Shown: piece after piece, positions 14,410 through 22,663 of the stretch
Layout: every line of letters starts with the position of its first letter
How positions within the stretch are numbered: position 1 is the stretch's first letter
Assembly (NCBI GenBank): GCA_012513815.1
Contig: JAAZBM010000015.1
Span: 26,159 to 90,158, forward strand
Source of the DNA: Candidatus Sumerlaeota bacterium
GTDB taxonomy: Bacteria; Sumerlaeota; Sumerlaeia; Sumerlaeales; Sumerlaeaceae
Length of the DNA: 64,000 nucleotides
Reading direction: 5' to 3'
Notes under the pieces: generated by a model
Database searches by the model: none
Told to the model about the DNA's origin: nothing
What the model saw: the letters and a program-made list of their open reading frames with translations, nothing else
Position numbers and translations under genes: made by a program

Positions 14410-16761
14410 CTACTTGTTGTCGTCGTCCTTATTCTCGTCGGACTTGTCGCCGTCGATTTTCCCCATCAGCGTATTATAAATCGCAAAGCCATTGCGGCCT
14501 TGTTCCTTGGCGTGATACATCGCCAAGTCCACGCACTTATACAAAAGGTCAAAGGTGTTGCCATCGTTTGGGAAGATGGCGGCGCCCAAACTCACGGACA
14601 CATCAATCTCCGAATTCAGCGTCTCGAACAAACGTCGGCAAATACTCTCGGCTTTATCTTCGATCTGGTCGCCCGCAAAATCACGCATGAAAACCATGAA
14701 CTCGTCGCCACCCAAACGTCCAATCAAATCATGTTCGCGCAACAGACTCCGCAACTTCGACACAACCGAAAGCAAAACACGGTCGCCTGCCTGGTGTCCC
14801 AAAACATCATTGATTCGTTTAAAGTTGTCAACATCAACCAGAACCAGCGCGTGTGTTCGCTTCCAGTCGTTTTCCAAAATCTCCGAGACCTTCTTCTCGA
14901 AGGCTGCACGATTCAGCGCGCCGGTCATCACGTCCAACTCAGCACGCGATTGCAACGCAATCTCGCTCCGTTTTTCTTCATCAATATCATTGACAACGAT
15001 ATAGGCCTTGATGTCGTCTATGTCAGGATACTGCACCAACTGGATATCCATGCGAACCCAGCGATGACCCTTGCCATCACGATTGATGCGATACTCCAGG
15101 CTGTGGGTATACTTGCCATCATAGAACGAACCAATCAGCCATTTGCGATTGACCAAACTCAAGAAGGCGGCGCGGTCATCGGGGTCAACCATCACCGAGC
15201 GTATCTGTGTCCGCTCATCGAACTTGGCACTCGCAGTCTCATTCAGCGGCCTCAAGTAATCGCCTTCGACGCTCTCGGTGATGTCACGAGTCAAATTGCA
15301 CTCAAAAACAATCGCCTTATTGGTGGGCATCGACGCGAGTTCATTCTTCCACTTTTCATAGATGATTTCCTTCTCGCGTTTATCCGTCACATCACAATAC
15401 GAAACAATGAGTTGAACGGGCTTGCCGTTCTTGTCAAACAGCGGCGTTCCCTTGGAATACACCCAACGCCAACGTCCCTTAGCATCACGTGTCAACGATG
15501 TGACTGTCGCGTGCGGCTCACCGGCGCATAACTTCGCGAAGAACTCAAGATAAGGTTCGCGACTCTCTTCCGACAACATATTAAGCACACTATCAGGGAC
15601 ATTCTCAATCACATTCGGCTGAGCAAACTCATCCTCCGTGTCACGGTAAAGAGTCCGACTTGCGATATCATACCGTAAAACCTTCATCTCGCTCTGTTGC
15701 AAAGCAACGTGATACTGCTGCTCGCGAAATTCAATCTCTTCAAGTTCTTCGGTCAATTTACGAGAATAACGCCGCTCACGTGCTATCAAGAAAACGATGA
15801 TGCAACCAATCAGGAACATTGCGACTGCCATGACATAAACATTCCCACGAGAAATGCTCGCGACTTCCGAATCAATCACTGAACTCTTGACAACATTGAC
15901 CAAGAACCAACGTGTCTGCTCGATTCCCGGAATCGTTACAGGAATATAGGCGGCGATGCATCGATTGCCTGTCACAACGTATTCGATACTGCCCGCACGA
16001 TTATTCGCAAAATCCTCACGCAAAGTCGCAATCATCCCCGGGTCCTGCATCGCATTGTCAAGGTAGTCAAACAGATTGTGGCCTGCTTTGATTTCGGAAT
16101 CCACTTGCTTCTCGGCGGAGCATACCAACACACCATCATCACGACAGATATAAGAATAACCGCGAGTGCCATAGACCTCAGATATCAACAGCGGAGCCAT
16201 CCGTTCTGTCTTCAAACTTCCGTGCAAAACGCCAACGACTTCCGAACCTCGTTCAACCGGAACAGACAGAATAAGCAGCGAATCGTTCGCGGCAATACGA
16301 CCCGCAGAGATAAACTCCAAAGAGCGATTGCCTTTCATGGAATTTTGAAAATACAAACGATCTTTCACATTCGTCTTTTCACCATTATTCAGATACGCTG
16401 ACCCATCAGGATAATCCATGACCAAATGGAAAAACATTGTCTTTCCGACAACCGAATTAAGATAACTGACAACTGATTCCGAGGTCTCATCTTGACGAAC
16501 AACGATACTCGTGGCGATAACGTCCAGAGTCCGGTACTGTGAAGCGACGATGCTATTCAGCGTGCGTACCTGTTCCGAAGCCGAATCGCGCAAAACATGA
16601 CGAGTCTGATTATAAAGATTCCCGTGCGCTATATACTCGCCATACAACAAAACACCAATCACAACAACAATGATAATGACTGGTATAAATATCGCAAAAA
16701 ACAACCCGCTGTTCGGATTGGATTTTGCCTTTGTCATCTCGGCGTTTAACTCATGCACCAT
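14410..16761 (-). CDS. Membrane diguanylate cyclase with Cache-type sensor, PAS and GGDEF domains
   Basis: A 783-residue signalling protein that should make cyclic di-GMP from two GTP. The first membrane helix is at about 20-41 and the second at about 311-331; between them is an extracytoplasmic region with the look of a double Cache sensor (SVPVERGSEVVGVLHGSL, YSYICRDDG). Two PAS-like regions follow (about 345-480 and 480-605; RWRWVYSKGTPLF, GKGHRWVRMD). The GGDEF domain (about 605-770) has an intact GGDEF (684-688) and an upstream RxxD inhibitory site (REHD) at the correct five-residue spacing, so product inhibition is likely. No EAL domain. The start is uncertain: no ribosome site is evident before the first ATG, and a later ATG (residue 9) is possible. 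Confidence 0.9.
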   Translation of the reverse strand: MVHELNAEMTKAKSNPNSGLFFAIFIPVIIIVVVIGVLLYGEYIAHGNLYNQTRHVLRDSASEQVRTLNSIVASQYRTLDVIATSIVVRQDETSESVVSYLNSVVGKTMFFHLVMDYPDGSAYLNNGEKTNVKDRLYFQNSMKGNRSLEFISAGRIAANDSLLILSVPVERGSEVVGVLHGSLKTERMAPLLISEVYGTRGYSYICRDDGVLVCSAEKQVDSEIKAGHNLFDYLDNAMQDPGMIATLREDFANNRAGSIEYVVTGNRCIAAYIPVTIPGIEQTRWFLVNVVKSSVIDSEVASISRGNVYVMAVAMFLIGCIIVFLIARERRYSRKLTEELEEIEFREQQYHVALQQSEMKVLRYDIASRTLYRDTEDEFAQPNVIENVPDSVLNMLSEESREPYLEFFAKLCAGEPHATVTSLTRDAKGRWRWVYSKGTPLFDKNGKPVQLIVSYCDVTDKREKEIIYEKWKNELASMPTNKAIVFECNLTRDITESVEGDYLRPLNETASAKFDERTQIRSVMVDPDDRAAFLSLVNRKWLIGSFYDGKYTHSLEYRINRDGKGHRWVRMDIQLVQYPDIDDIKAYIVVNDIDEEKRSEIALQSRAELDVMTGALNRAAFEKKVSEILENDWKRTHALVLVDVDNFKRINDVLGHQAGDRVLLSVVSKLRSLLREHDLIGRLGGDEFMVFMRDFAGDQIEDKAESICRRLFETLNSEIDVSVSLGAAIFPNDGNTFDLLYKCVDLAMYHAKEQGRNGFAIYNTLMGKIDGDKSDENKDDDNK

Positions 16762-16826
16762 AAACTGTCACAAAAAGTATATAACCAATCCAAATAATAA
16801 AAAGTCTACACTTTCGCCGAAACCCA

Positions 16827-16855
16827 ATAATAGTCTAAATAATTTATAAAAACAA
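16827..16855 (-). promoter_or_regulatory. Promoter for the GGDEF gene
   Basis: Minus-strand TTGTTT (16850-16855), 17 bases, TATTAT (16827-16832), in an AT-rich gap about 66 bases before the ATG. Confidence 0.45.
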
Positions 16856-16936
16856 ACGTTACTATTCGTTTTTCACGTTAATATCTATGGCTATATTTAA
16901 AATACTACTATACTTTTGTTGTACAGACAAAGCTCT

Positions 16937-18187
16937 CTATCCTTTGAAGACAAAACCAACCGCTTCGACGGCAGCACCGATTGCCGCAACATCCGCGTTA
17001 CCGGTGACGATTGCGACGCCGCGTTCCAAATCAACGCGAACTTGACTCACACCGCGAACACCGCCGATGGCCTTTTCCACGGTCGCCTGACAATGGCTGC
17101 AATGCATGCCCTCAATCTGATAAACTTGTTCCATGGTTCCAATTTCCTCTCGGTGACTTTTCTTGTGAAAATACGCATTGATGCACAAACCAATTAAGAC
17201 GACACTGCACAAACATTCGAAGACGAACCAACTGCCGGACATGTGCGTGTGTCCGCTGACACTGGCGGGCAAGGCAAACCACGCCGCAGGCAAACAATAA
17301 TCAACAAATAGTCCAATCGTCATCGAGCCGCCAACAATCGACAGCAAATACAATGCCAGTGTCTTGCGACCCATGACGCGCCCGACAACAAACAGCGACG
17401 CGGCATTCGCCGCAGGCCCGGCCATCAAAAGCACCAGCGCGGCGCCCGGGGACAGTCCCTTGAGCATCAACGCCGCAGCGATGGGAATCGAGCCTGTCGC
17501 GCACAGGTACATCGGAACCGCCAAAAGCACCACCACAACCATATTCAGGAGCGGTATGTCGGCATACTGCGCGATGAATTGACTCGGAACAAAAACAGTA
17601 ATCAGTCCGGCTACCAGCAAACCAATCAGCAGCCACTTGCCGATGTTCCCAAACATCTCGACGAAGCCATAGCGCAGAACCTCGCGCATCGTGCGAGGGA
17701 CATTCTCATGATTGTCACAGCAGTCATCATTGCACAAGCCCGCCACAGCAGCGTCGGACGATGAGGCGGACGTAGGAGGCTCTTTCGAATCGAACAGATT
17801 GACAAACACTCCGCCAAAAATGCCCGAGAGAAGAGCCGCAATGGGACGTAGTATCGCAAAGGGCAACCCGAGCAGCGAGTATGTTGCCAAAATCGAGTCG
17901 ACGCCCGTCTGCGGGGTCGCAATCAAAAAGGCGACCGTCGCGCCTCGCGAGGCGCCTTCGCTACGCAAACTCATCGCTGTCGGCAGAACACCACACGAGC
18001 ACAACGGCAACGGAATCCCGAATAGTGTCGAATACAAAACGGAACGGAAATTGCGTCCCGACAAATAGTCCGCGTAATAGTGACGGGGCACATAAACATG
18101 CAACAACCCCGCAAACAAAAAGCCGAGTAGCAAATACGGAGAAACCGCGTTGAGCAGTGAGAGTAGCGACATCAAGTAATGTGTCAT
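16937..18187 (-). CDS. SO_0444-type metal efflux permease fused to an HMA domain
   Basis: A 416-residue membrane protein of the DUF318/ArsP-like permease superfamily, closest in pattern to the SO_0444 Cu/Zn efflux group. Two halves each carry about four membrane helices; the first contains the conserved PLPLCSCGVLPTAMSL segment with a Cys-Ser-Cys pair and ATPQTGVDSI, the second the related AVPMYLCATGSIPIAAAL and AGPAANAASL. A central loop is Cys/His-bearing (LCNDDCCDNHE). The last about 66 residues form a heavy-metal-associated domain with GMHCSHC, a soft-metal site. The start at 18187 is chosen because AGAAAGG lies about 9 bases upstream; the open frame extends further without support. The fusion of permease and metallochaperone in one chain suggests direct metal delivery. 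The metal is not certain. Confidence 0.82.
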   Translation of the reverse strand: MTHYLMSLLSLLNAVSPYLLLGFLFAGLLHVYVPRHYYADYLSGRNFRSVLYSTLFGIPLPLCSCGVLPTAMSLRSEGASRGATVAFLIATPQTGVDSILATYSLLGLPFAILRPIAALLSGIFGGVFVNLFDSKEPPTSASSSDAAVAGLCNDDCCDNHENVPRTMREVLRYGFVEMFGNIGKWLLIGLLVAGLITVFVPSQFIAQYADIPLLNMVVVVLLAVPMYLCATGSIPIAAALMLKGLSPGAALVLLMAGPAANAASLFVVGRVMGRKTLALYLLSIVGGSMTIGLFVDYCLPAAWFALPASVSGHTHMSGSWFVFECLCSVVLIGLCINAYFHKKSHREEIGTMEQVYQIEGMHCSHCQATVEKAIGGVRGVSQVRVDLERGVAIVTGNADVAAIGAAVEAVGFVFKG

Positions 18188-18311
18188 CGCAAAAGGCCTT
18201 TCTGTCCGTAGCAAACTCGCATACATGACATTACTAAATACAAATGAACTGCCGCCTTTTCTTCGGGCATCGCCCGCACAAAACAACGCAATTCACTATA
18301 CTAGAGCAACG

Positions 18312-18338
18312 CCCGATTGCGCGGAGCACAATCGAGCA
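18312..18338 (-). other. Hairpin downstream of cysS
   Basis: GCTCGATTG and CAATCGGGC on the minus strand form a stem with G-T wobble around a nine-base loop, shortly after the cysS stop. There is no T-run, so termination here is doubtful. Confidence 0.3.
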
Positions 18339-18345
18339 TGAAAGA

Positions 18346-19776
18346 TTAATCCTTGAGCCAGATTGTTCCCGTCGGATGATCCTGTAACCGAACACCCAAA
18401 CCCGCCAAATCATCGCGAATCTTGTCCGCGATGGCAAACTGTTTAGCCTTCTTCGCGTCCGCCCGAACTGCGACAAGCAAATCGAGTAGCGCATCAGTCA
18501 ACCCGTTGTCACCCTCCGCAGAACCCGAAGCGTCAATCAAATCCGCAAGGCCAAGAATATCCAGCATTCGGCGCAACTCGGCCAGTAAACCGGCAACGCG
18601 AGCGGCTTCGGCGCTATCATCCATCTTCCGCGAAAGTCGAGCGCGAGCATCGTTCAGCGCCGTGACAATCTCAAAGACAACGCCGATTGCGCGTTGAGTA
18701 TTAAAGTCGTCATCCATCGCTTCCTTGAAGTCTGCCGCAAAGCTTGCGCCAACGGACGCGTCCGCCGCGCCGCCACACGACTTGGCCAAAATCTTGGACG
18801 AAGTCTGCAAGGCCTCGCGAATTCGGCCGATGGAATTGTCTGCTTCCTTCAAAGCGCCGTCATTGTAATCCAACGGATGACGATATTGCGCCGACAACAA
18901 AAAGAAACGAACTGCCGCAGCCGGGAACAACTTCAGAACATCGTCAATCGTGAAGAAGTTGCCCAGTGACTTGCTCATCTTCTCCGCGTTGATGGTCAAA
19001 AATCCGTTATGAATCCAATACTTTGCCAACGGCTGGCCCGTGACGCCAGTACTCTGGGCGCACTCGTTTTCGTGATGCGGGAACACCAAATCCGCGCCGC
19101 CACTGTGAATGTCAATCGTCTCGCCAAGATGCTTCATACTCATTGCCGAGCACTCGATATGCCACCCCGGACGACCCTTGCCCCAAGGGCTATCCCAAGA
19201 AGGCTCGCCGGGCTTCACGCCCTTCCACAGAGCAAAATCCATCGGGTCTTCTTTCGCGTTGTCAACTTCGACACGAGCGCCCTCGCGCATATCGTCTAAC
19301 TTGCGCCCGGACAACGAGCCGTATTGCGACAACGAGCGAACTCGAAAATTCACATCGCCGCCACACTCATACGCCAAACCCTTGTCTAACAAACGACTAA
19401 TGATATTCTGCATCTCCGCGATGTGTTCCGTCGCCAAAGGATGAACCGTTGCCTTGCGCACACCAAGGGCACTCGCGTTCTTATAATACGCCTCGATGAA
19501 ACGCTTTGCGAGGGCATCCCACGATTCGCCATTCTCATTCGCGCGACGAATGATTTTGTCATCAATGTCTGTAAAGTTCTGCACGAACTGGACTTCATAA
19601 CCGACAGATTCAAGATAACGACGAATCGTATCAACGACCACAAAATTGCGGGCATTGCCGACATGAAAATAGTCATAGACGGTCGGGCCGCAATTATACA
19701 TCGTGACCAGTGGTGGTGCCTGTGGGACAAATTCCTCTTTTTGACGGGTCGCTGTATTATAAACGCGCAATGACAT
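18346..19776 (-). CDS. cysS: Cysteinyl-tRNA synthetase
   Basis: Class I aminoacyl-tRNA synthetase that charges tRNA-Cys. The 476-residue protein has the zinc-binding Cys29 in YNCGPTVY, the HIGH-type motif FHVGN (37-41), the second zinc cluster region with GWHIECSAMS and FPHHENECAQ, and KMSKSLGNF as the KMSKS loop. The C-terminal anticodon domain is present. The ATG follows AAGGAA at good spacing. It lies 35 bases after a lipoprotein gene on the same strand. The matching tRNA-Cys gene is elsewhere in this window. Confidence 0.97.
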   Translation of the reverse strand: MSLRVYNTATRQKEEFVPQAPPLVTMYNCGPTVYDYFHVGNARNFVVVDTIRRYLESVGYEVQFVQNFTDIDDKIIRRANENGESWDALAKRFIEAYYKNASALGVRKATVHPLATEHIAEMQNIISRLLDKGLAYECGGDVNFRVRSLSQYGSLSGRKLDDMREGARVEVDNAKEDPMDFALWKGVKPGEPSWDSPWGKGRPGWHIECSAMSMKHLGETIDIHSGGADLVFPHHENECAQSTGVTGQPLAKYWIHNGFLTINAEKMSKSLGNFFTIDDVLKLFPAAAVRFFLLSAQYRHPLDYNDGALKEADNSIGRIREALQTSSKILAKSCGGAADASVGASFAADFKEAMDDDFNTQRAIGVVFEIVTALNDARARLSRKMDDSAEAARVAGLLAELRRMLDILGLADLIDASGSAEGDNGLTDALLDLLVAVRADAKKAKQFAIADKIRDDLAGLGVRLQDHPTGTIWLKD

Positions 19777-19811
19777 GAATCAATTTCCTTCTAACTTATC
19801 TCTATTTCTTC

Positions 19812-20858
19812 CTACATCTCAATCAACTCAACACTGTCAATCCAGACATTCCGATCTTCCTTGGAATCGGCCGGAATCCCATCACTGTTGTTCTGGAACA
19901 GAAACTCCGCGTTGTAGTTACCAACCTCCAGAGGAGGGTCAAACTCTTTTTGGAAAACCTTGCTTGTCGCACTGTCAACCGACAAGGAGTCGAACGCCAC
20001 GACCAACATCGACGACGAAGTGTGCGCGACGCGAACTTGAATCACAGGCCAAACGCCGGCGGCCTGACTGCCGTGAGCGTTGAACTTGATGGCCTTGATG
20101 GCCTTTTTCGCGTACAAATTCTCGGCAATCAATTTTCCGTTACTCCACATCAGCCACGAAGTGCCGTCAGCCTTGCCGACATCGCCCTTCATGTCGCGAC
20201 CCAGACGGCTCAGCGGCGAAGCCTTCTCAGCAGTCAGCGTCGTCGGAGTTTCCAATGTCGAAACGGATTCCGTCGTGGCTTTATCCTTGGGACTGGGAGC
20301 GTTCGGATTCAGAATGATTGCGTCAATCCATACATTCCGATCCTCTTTCGAGAACTCCGGAATGCCCTCGCTGTTGTTCGTGTAGAAAATTTCCGCGATA
20401 TAATTACCGGCGGGCAACCCTCCGGTAACATTCAACGGGTAAAACTTCCCCGTCTTTGTATTGATTGTCAAATCTTCCGCGACATCGAACGACTTTGCGA
20501 GCTTCGTGTTAATCAGGCGCACCTTAATCTTTGGCCAGACATCCCCCGCCGGAGCGCCATGAGCTTTCACAACGGCCTCATTGATGCCGCCATTTACCCA
20601 TAAATCAACCGCGCGGATACTTCCATTGCTCGTCATCATATAGGAACCATCAGTATCCACCCGACCACAATTATCGCCACTCATTTGAGCGCCGGTCACA
20701 GCAAGTCGTGTCATACGTTTTGGATTCACAGACGCGGCGGCAGCCTTGTCTTTGGCAATATCGGCTTCCGTGGGATCCGAAGGCTTGGGCTGAGCACAAC
20801 CGAATATAAACGGCAAACTCACGCTCAACAAAACTAATAACATATAACGATGATTCAT
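19812..20858 (-). CDS. Lipoprotein with two tandem CBM60/CBM36-like domains
   Basis: A 348-residue lipoprotein with signal peptide and lipobox IFG-Cys21. Two similar domains follow (about 56-183 and 218-346). Each holds GD-CG/GK-type starts with W, a HG-PAG-VWP-I-VR segment (AHGAPAGDVWPKIKVRL; AHGSQAAGVWPVIQVRV) and an ending of NNS-GIP-SKEDRNVWID. The FxNN...EDRNVWID pattern is like the Ca-dependent xylan-binding modules CBM36/CBM60, which use Asp/Asn side chains and a bound calcium. No enzyme domain accompanies them. It is the second CBM-only duplicated lipoprotein in the window, unrelated in sequence to the one at 9.2-10.5 kb. CBM assignment is by pattern and moderate. Confidence 0.68.
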   Translation of the reverse strand: MNHRYMLLVLLSVSLPFIFGCAQPKPSDPTEADIAKDKAAAASVNPKRMTRLAVTGAQMSGDNCGRVDTDGSYMMTSNGSIRAVDLWVNGGINEAVVKAHGAPAGDVWPKIKVRLINTKLAKSFDVAEDLTINTKTGKFYPLNVTGGLPAGNYIAEIFYTNNSEGIPEFSKEDRNVWIDAIILNPNAPSPKDKATTESVSTLETPTTLTAEKASPLSRLGRDMKGDVGKADGTSWLMWSNGKLIAENLYAKKAIKAIKFNAHGSQAAGVWPVIQVRVAHTSSSMLVVAFDSLSVDSATSKVFQKEFDPPLEVGNYNAEFLFQNNSDGIPADSKEDRNVWIDSVELIEM

Positions 20859-20900
20859 AACTCTATAGCCTTTCTTCTGTTCTAATCAAAACACTCTATC

Positions 20901-21410
20901 CTAAGAATCGCGAGGATCACCAATCGCCTCGATTTTGCGTGTCTGCTCCTCGCGGAAACGTGCCCAGGCCTCGCGCACACGGGCATCCTTTCGCGCAATC
21001 TGCGCCACACACATCAGCGCCGCATTCACGGCACCGGCCTTGCCGACAGCCATCGTCCCGACGGGAACACCGGCAGGCATCTGCACTATCGCCAAAAGAG
21101 CATCCATGCCCTCAAACGCGCCGGCAGGCAGAGGAACACCAAAAACGGGCAACAGCGTCTTCGCGGCACACAACCCCGCAAGATGCGCAGCCAAACCCGC
21201 ACCCGCCACAATCGCCTCGAAACCACGAGACTCCAGTGGCTCAACATAGGAAAACAACGCATCGGGCGCACGATGAGCACTGATGACACGAACTTCACAT
21301 TCAACGCCTAATGTCGACAACATATCAACACAATGGCTCATCACATCCCAGTCACTGCGCGAACCCATAATCACGGCAACGCGAGGCATAACACTTTCCG
21401 ACACAATCAT
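20901..21410 (-). CDS. purE: N5-carboxyaminoimidazole ribonucleotide mutase PurE
   Basis: PurE converts N5-CAIR to CAIR in purine synthesis. The 169-residue protein has MGSRSDWDVM, the SAHRAP motif with the catalytic histidine, and VAGAGLAAHLAGLCAAKTLLPVFGVP, typical of class I PurE. purK is not next to it. Three starts are possible within 8 codons (ATG, GTG, ATG); AGAAGG is too close to the first ATG and fits the GTG third codon best, so the true N-terminus may be MSESVMPRV or MPRV. Confidence 0.93.
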   Translation of the reverse strand: MIVSESVMPRVAVIMGSRSDWDVMSHCVDMLSTLGVECEVRVISAHRAPDALFSYVEPLESRGFEAIVAGAGLAAHLAGLCAAKTLLPVFGVPLPAGAFEGMDALLAIVQMPAGVPVGTMAVGKAGAVNAALMCVAQIARKDARVREAWARFREEQTRKIEAIGDPRDS

Positions 21411-21499
21411 ATCCTTCTGTTCATAACTAATGTAAATAACTCAAACGGGTAATAATAATTCCAAACGCCGCCAAACACGGCGATCGCAGAGCACAAACT

Positions 21500-22639
21500 C
21501 TACTCCGAATACAGCAGATACTTCGCGCGCATGTCGAGAAACTCGCGCAAATCATCCTGCCACGCCGCGCAAATGTCCTCGACTTTCTCGGACCGGATGC
21601 GAGTCGACAAGCCGCGAACACCCATCAACCGGTCGCACCAGTCACGCAAAACAACCTTGTCTCCGTAAACATCCACAAAACCCTTGAGCAGATGCAATCC
21701 TGTATCGACGCTGGAGAACGCCGACGCATCAACAACATGCACCTGAACGCCACCACAAACCTCGCCTTTGAACTTGCTAAAGGTCGGTTCAAAAATGACG
21801 GGGCGGAATCGAACACCGAGCAAATTCTTGGCATTCATATGCCGAGCAAACGACTCGCCATCAACCCACGGAGCGCCAATCAGCTCGAAGGGGAGTGTCG
21901 TCCCGCGACCCTCGCTCAGGTTTGAACCCTCAAAAACACAAGTCCCAAGATAGATTTCCGCGCAGTGAATACTCGGCATATTCGGCGATGGAAATACCCA
22001 TGGAAAACCGGTTTCGCCGAAGGTCTGCCCACGACGATAATCGTTCATCTTGACAATGAACAAATTGACCTTCAAGGACATGTATTCCTCGTTGACCAGT
22101 GTCGCAAACTCGCCCATCGTCATGCCATGACGAACCGGAATGCTCACCGGGCGACCTTCCCAGTAACGGCCGATAATCCCGCAATCAAAACGGAGCGGTG
22201 CGCCCTCGACTCGCAAACAGCCCACCGGATTCGGACGGTCAAAAACAACAAACTCCTTGCCCGCCTTGGCGCAAGCTTCCATCGCGTAGGTCATCGACCA
22301 GCAATAGGTGTAAAAACGGGCGCCGACATCCTGAATATCGAAAACCAAAACATCAAGCATATCCAGCTGAGCAGGCTCCGGGGCGCGGCGTGGGCCATAG
22401 AGAGCATAAACGGGCAATCCCGTCTCGCGGTCAACATAGTCCTCGGTCTCGACGCCTGCCTGCGAACAACCACGGACGCCATGCTCCGGTCCAAACAACG
22501 CCACCACCTCAACGCCATCGGCAGCGGTAAGCAAATCAATCAAATGGGTATAGTCCGGTGAAACCGAAGTCGGATTGACAAGCAAACCCACACGCTTCCC
22601 CTTCAAATGCGCAATCAACAAATCGATCTGACTAACCAT
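21500..22639 (-). CDS. DUF1343 / NamZ-like exo-beta-N-acetylmuramidase, apparently cytoplasmic
   Basis: A 379-residue protein of the DUF1343 family, whose Bacillus member NamZ removes terminal MurNAc from peptidoglycan fragments. Family stretches are GLLVNPTSV, ALFGPEHGVRG, DIQDVGARFYTY, FDRPNPVG, YRRGQTFGETGFPWVFPSPNMP and CVFEGSNLSEGRGTTLPFE. The start at 22639 follows GGAG at seven bases; the codons before it are the ribosome site itself. No signal peptide is present, whereas many family members are exported. That points to intracellular wall recycling or to a different location of the fragments. Neighbours are a Ser/Thr kinase upstream and purE downstream. Confidence 0.85.
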   Translation of the reverse strand: MVSQIDLLIAHLKGKRVGLLVNPTSVSPDYTHLIDLLTAADGVEVVALFGPEHGVRGCSQAGVETEDYVDRETGLPVYALYGPRRAPEPAQLDMLDVLVFDIQDVGARFYTYCWSMTYAMEACAKAGKEFVVFDRPNPVGCLRVEGAPLRFDCGIIGRYWEGRPVSIPVRHGMTMGEFATLVNEEYMSLKVNLFIVKMNDYRRGQTFGETGFPWVFPSPNMPSIHCAEIYLGTCVFEGSNLSEGRGTTLPFELIGAPWVDGESFARHMNAKNLLGVRFRPVIFEPTFSKFKGEVCGGVQVHVVDASAFSSVDTGLHLLKGFVDVYGDKVVLRDWCDRLMGVRGLSTRIRSEKVEDICAAWQDDLREFLDMRAKYLLYSE

Positions 22640-22663
22640 GATAAGCTCCAATTATTGTAGAGA

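Noticed and set aside
14407..15531. 374-codon plus-strand frame opposite the GGDEF gene
   Set aside because: Mirror of a coding strand with low stop frequency; no ribosome site and no domain.
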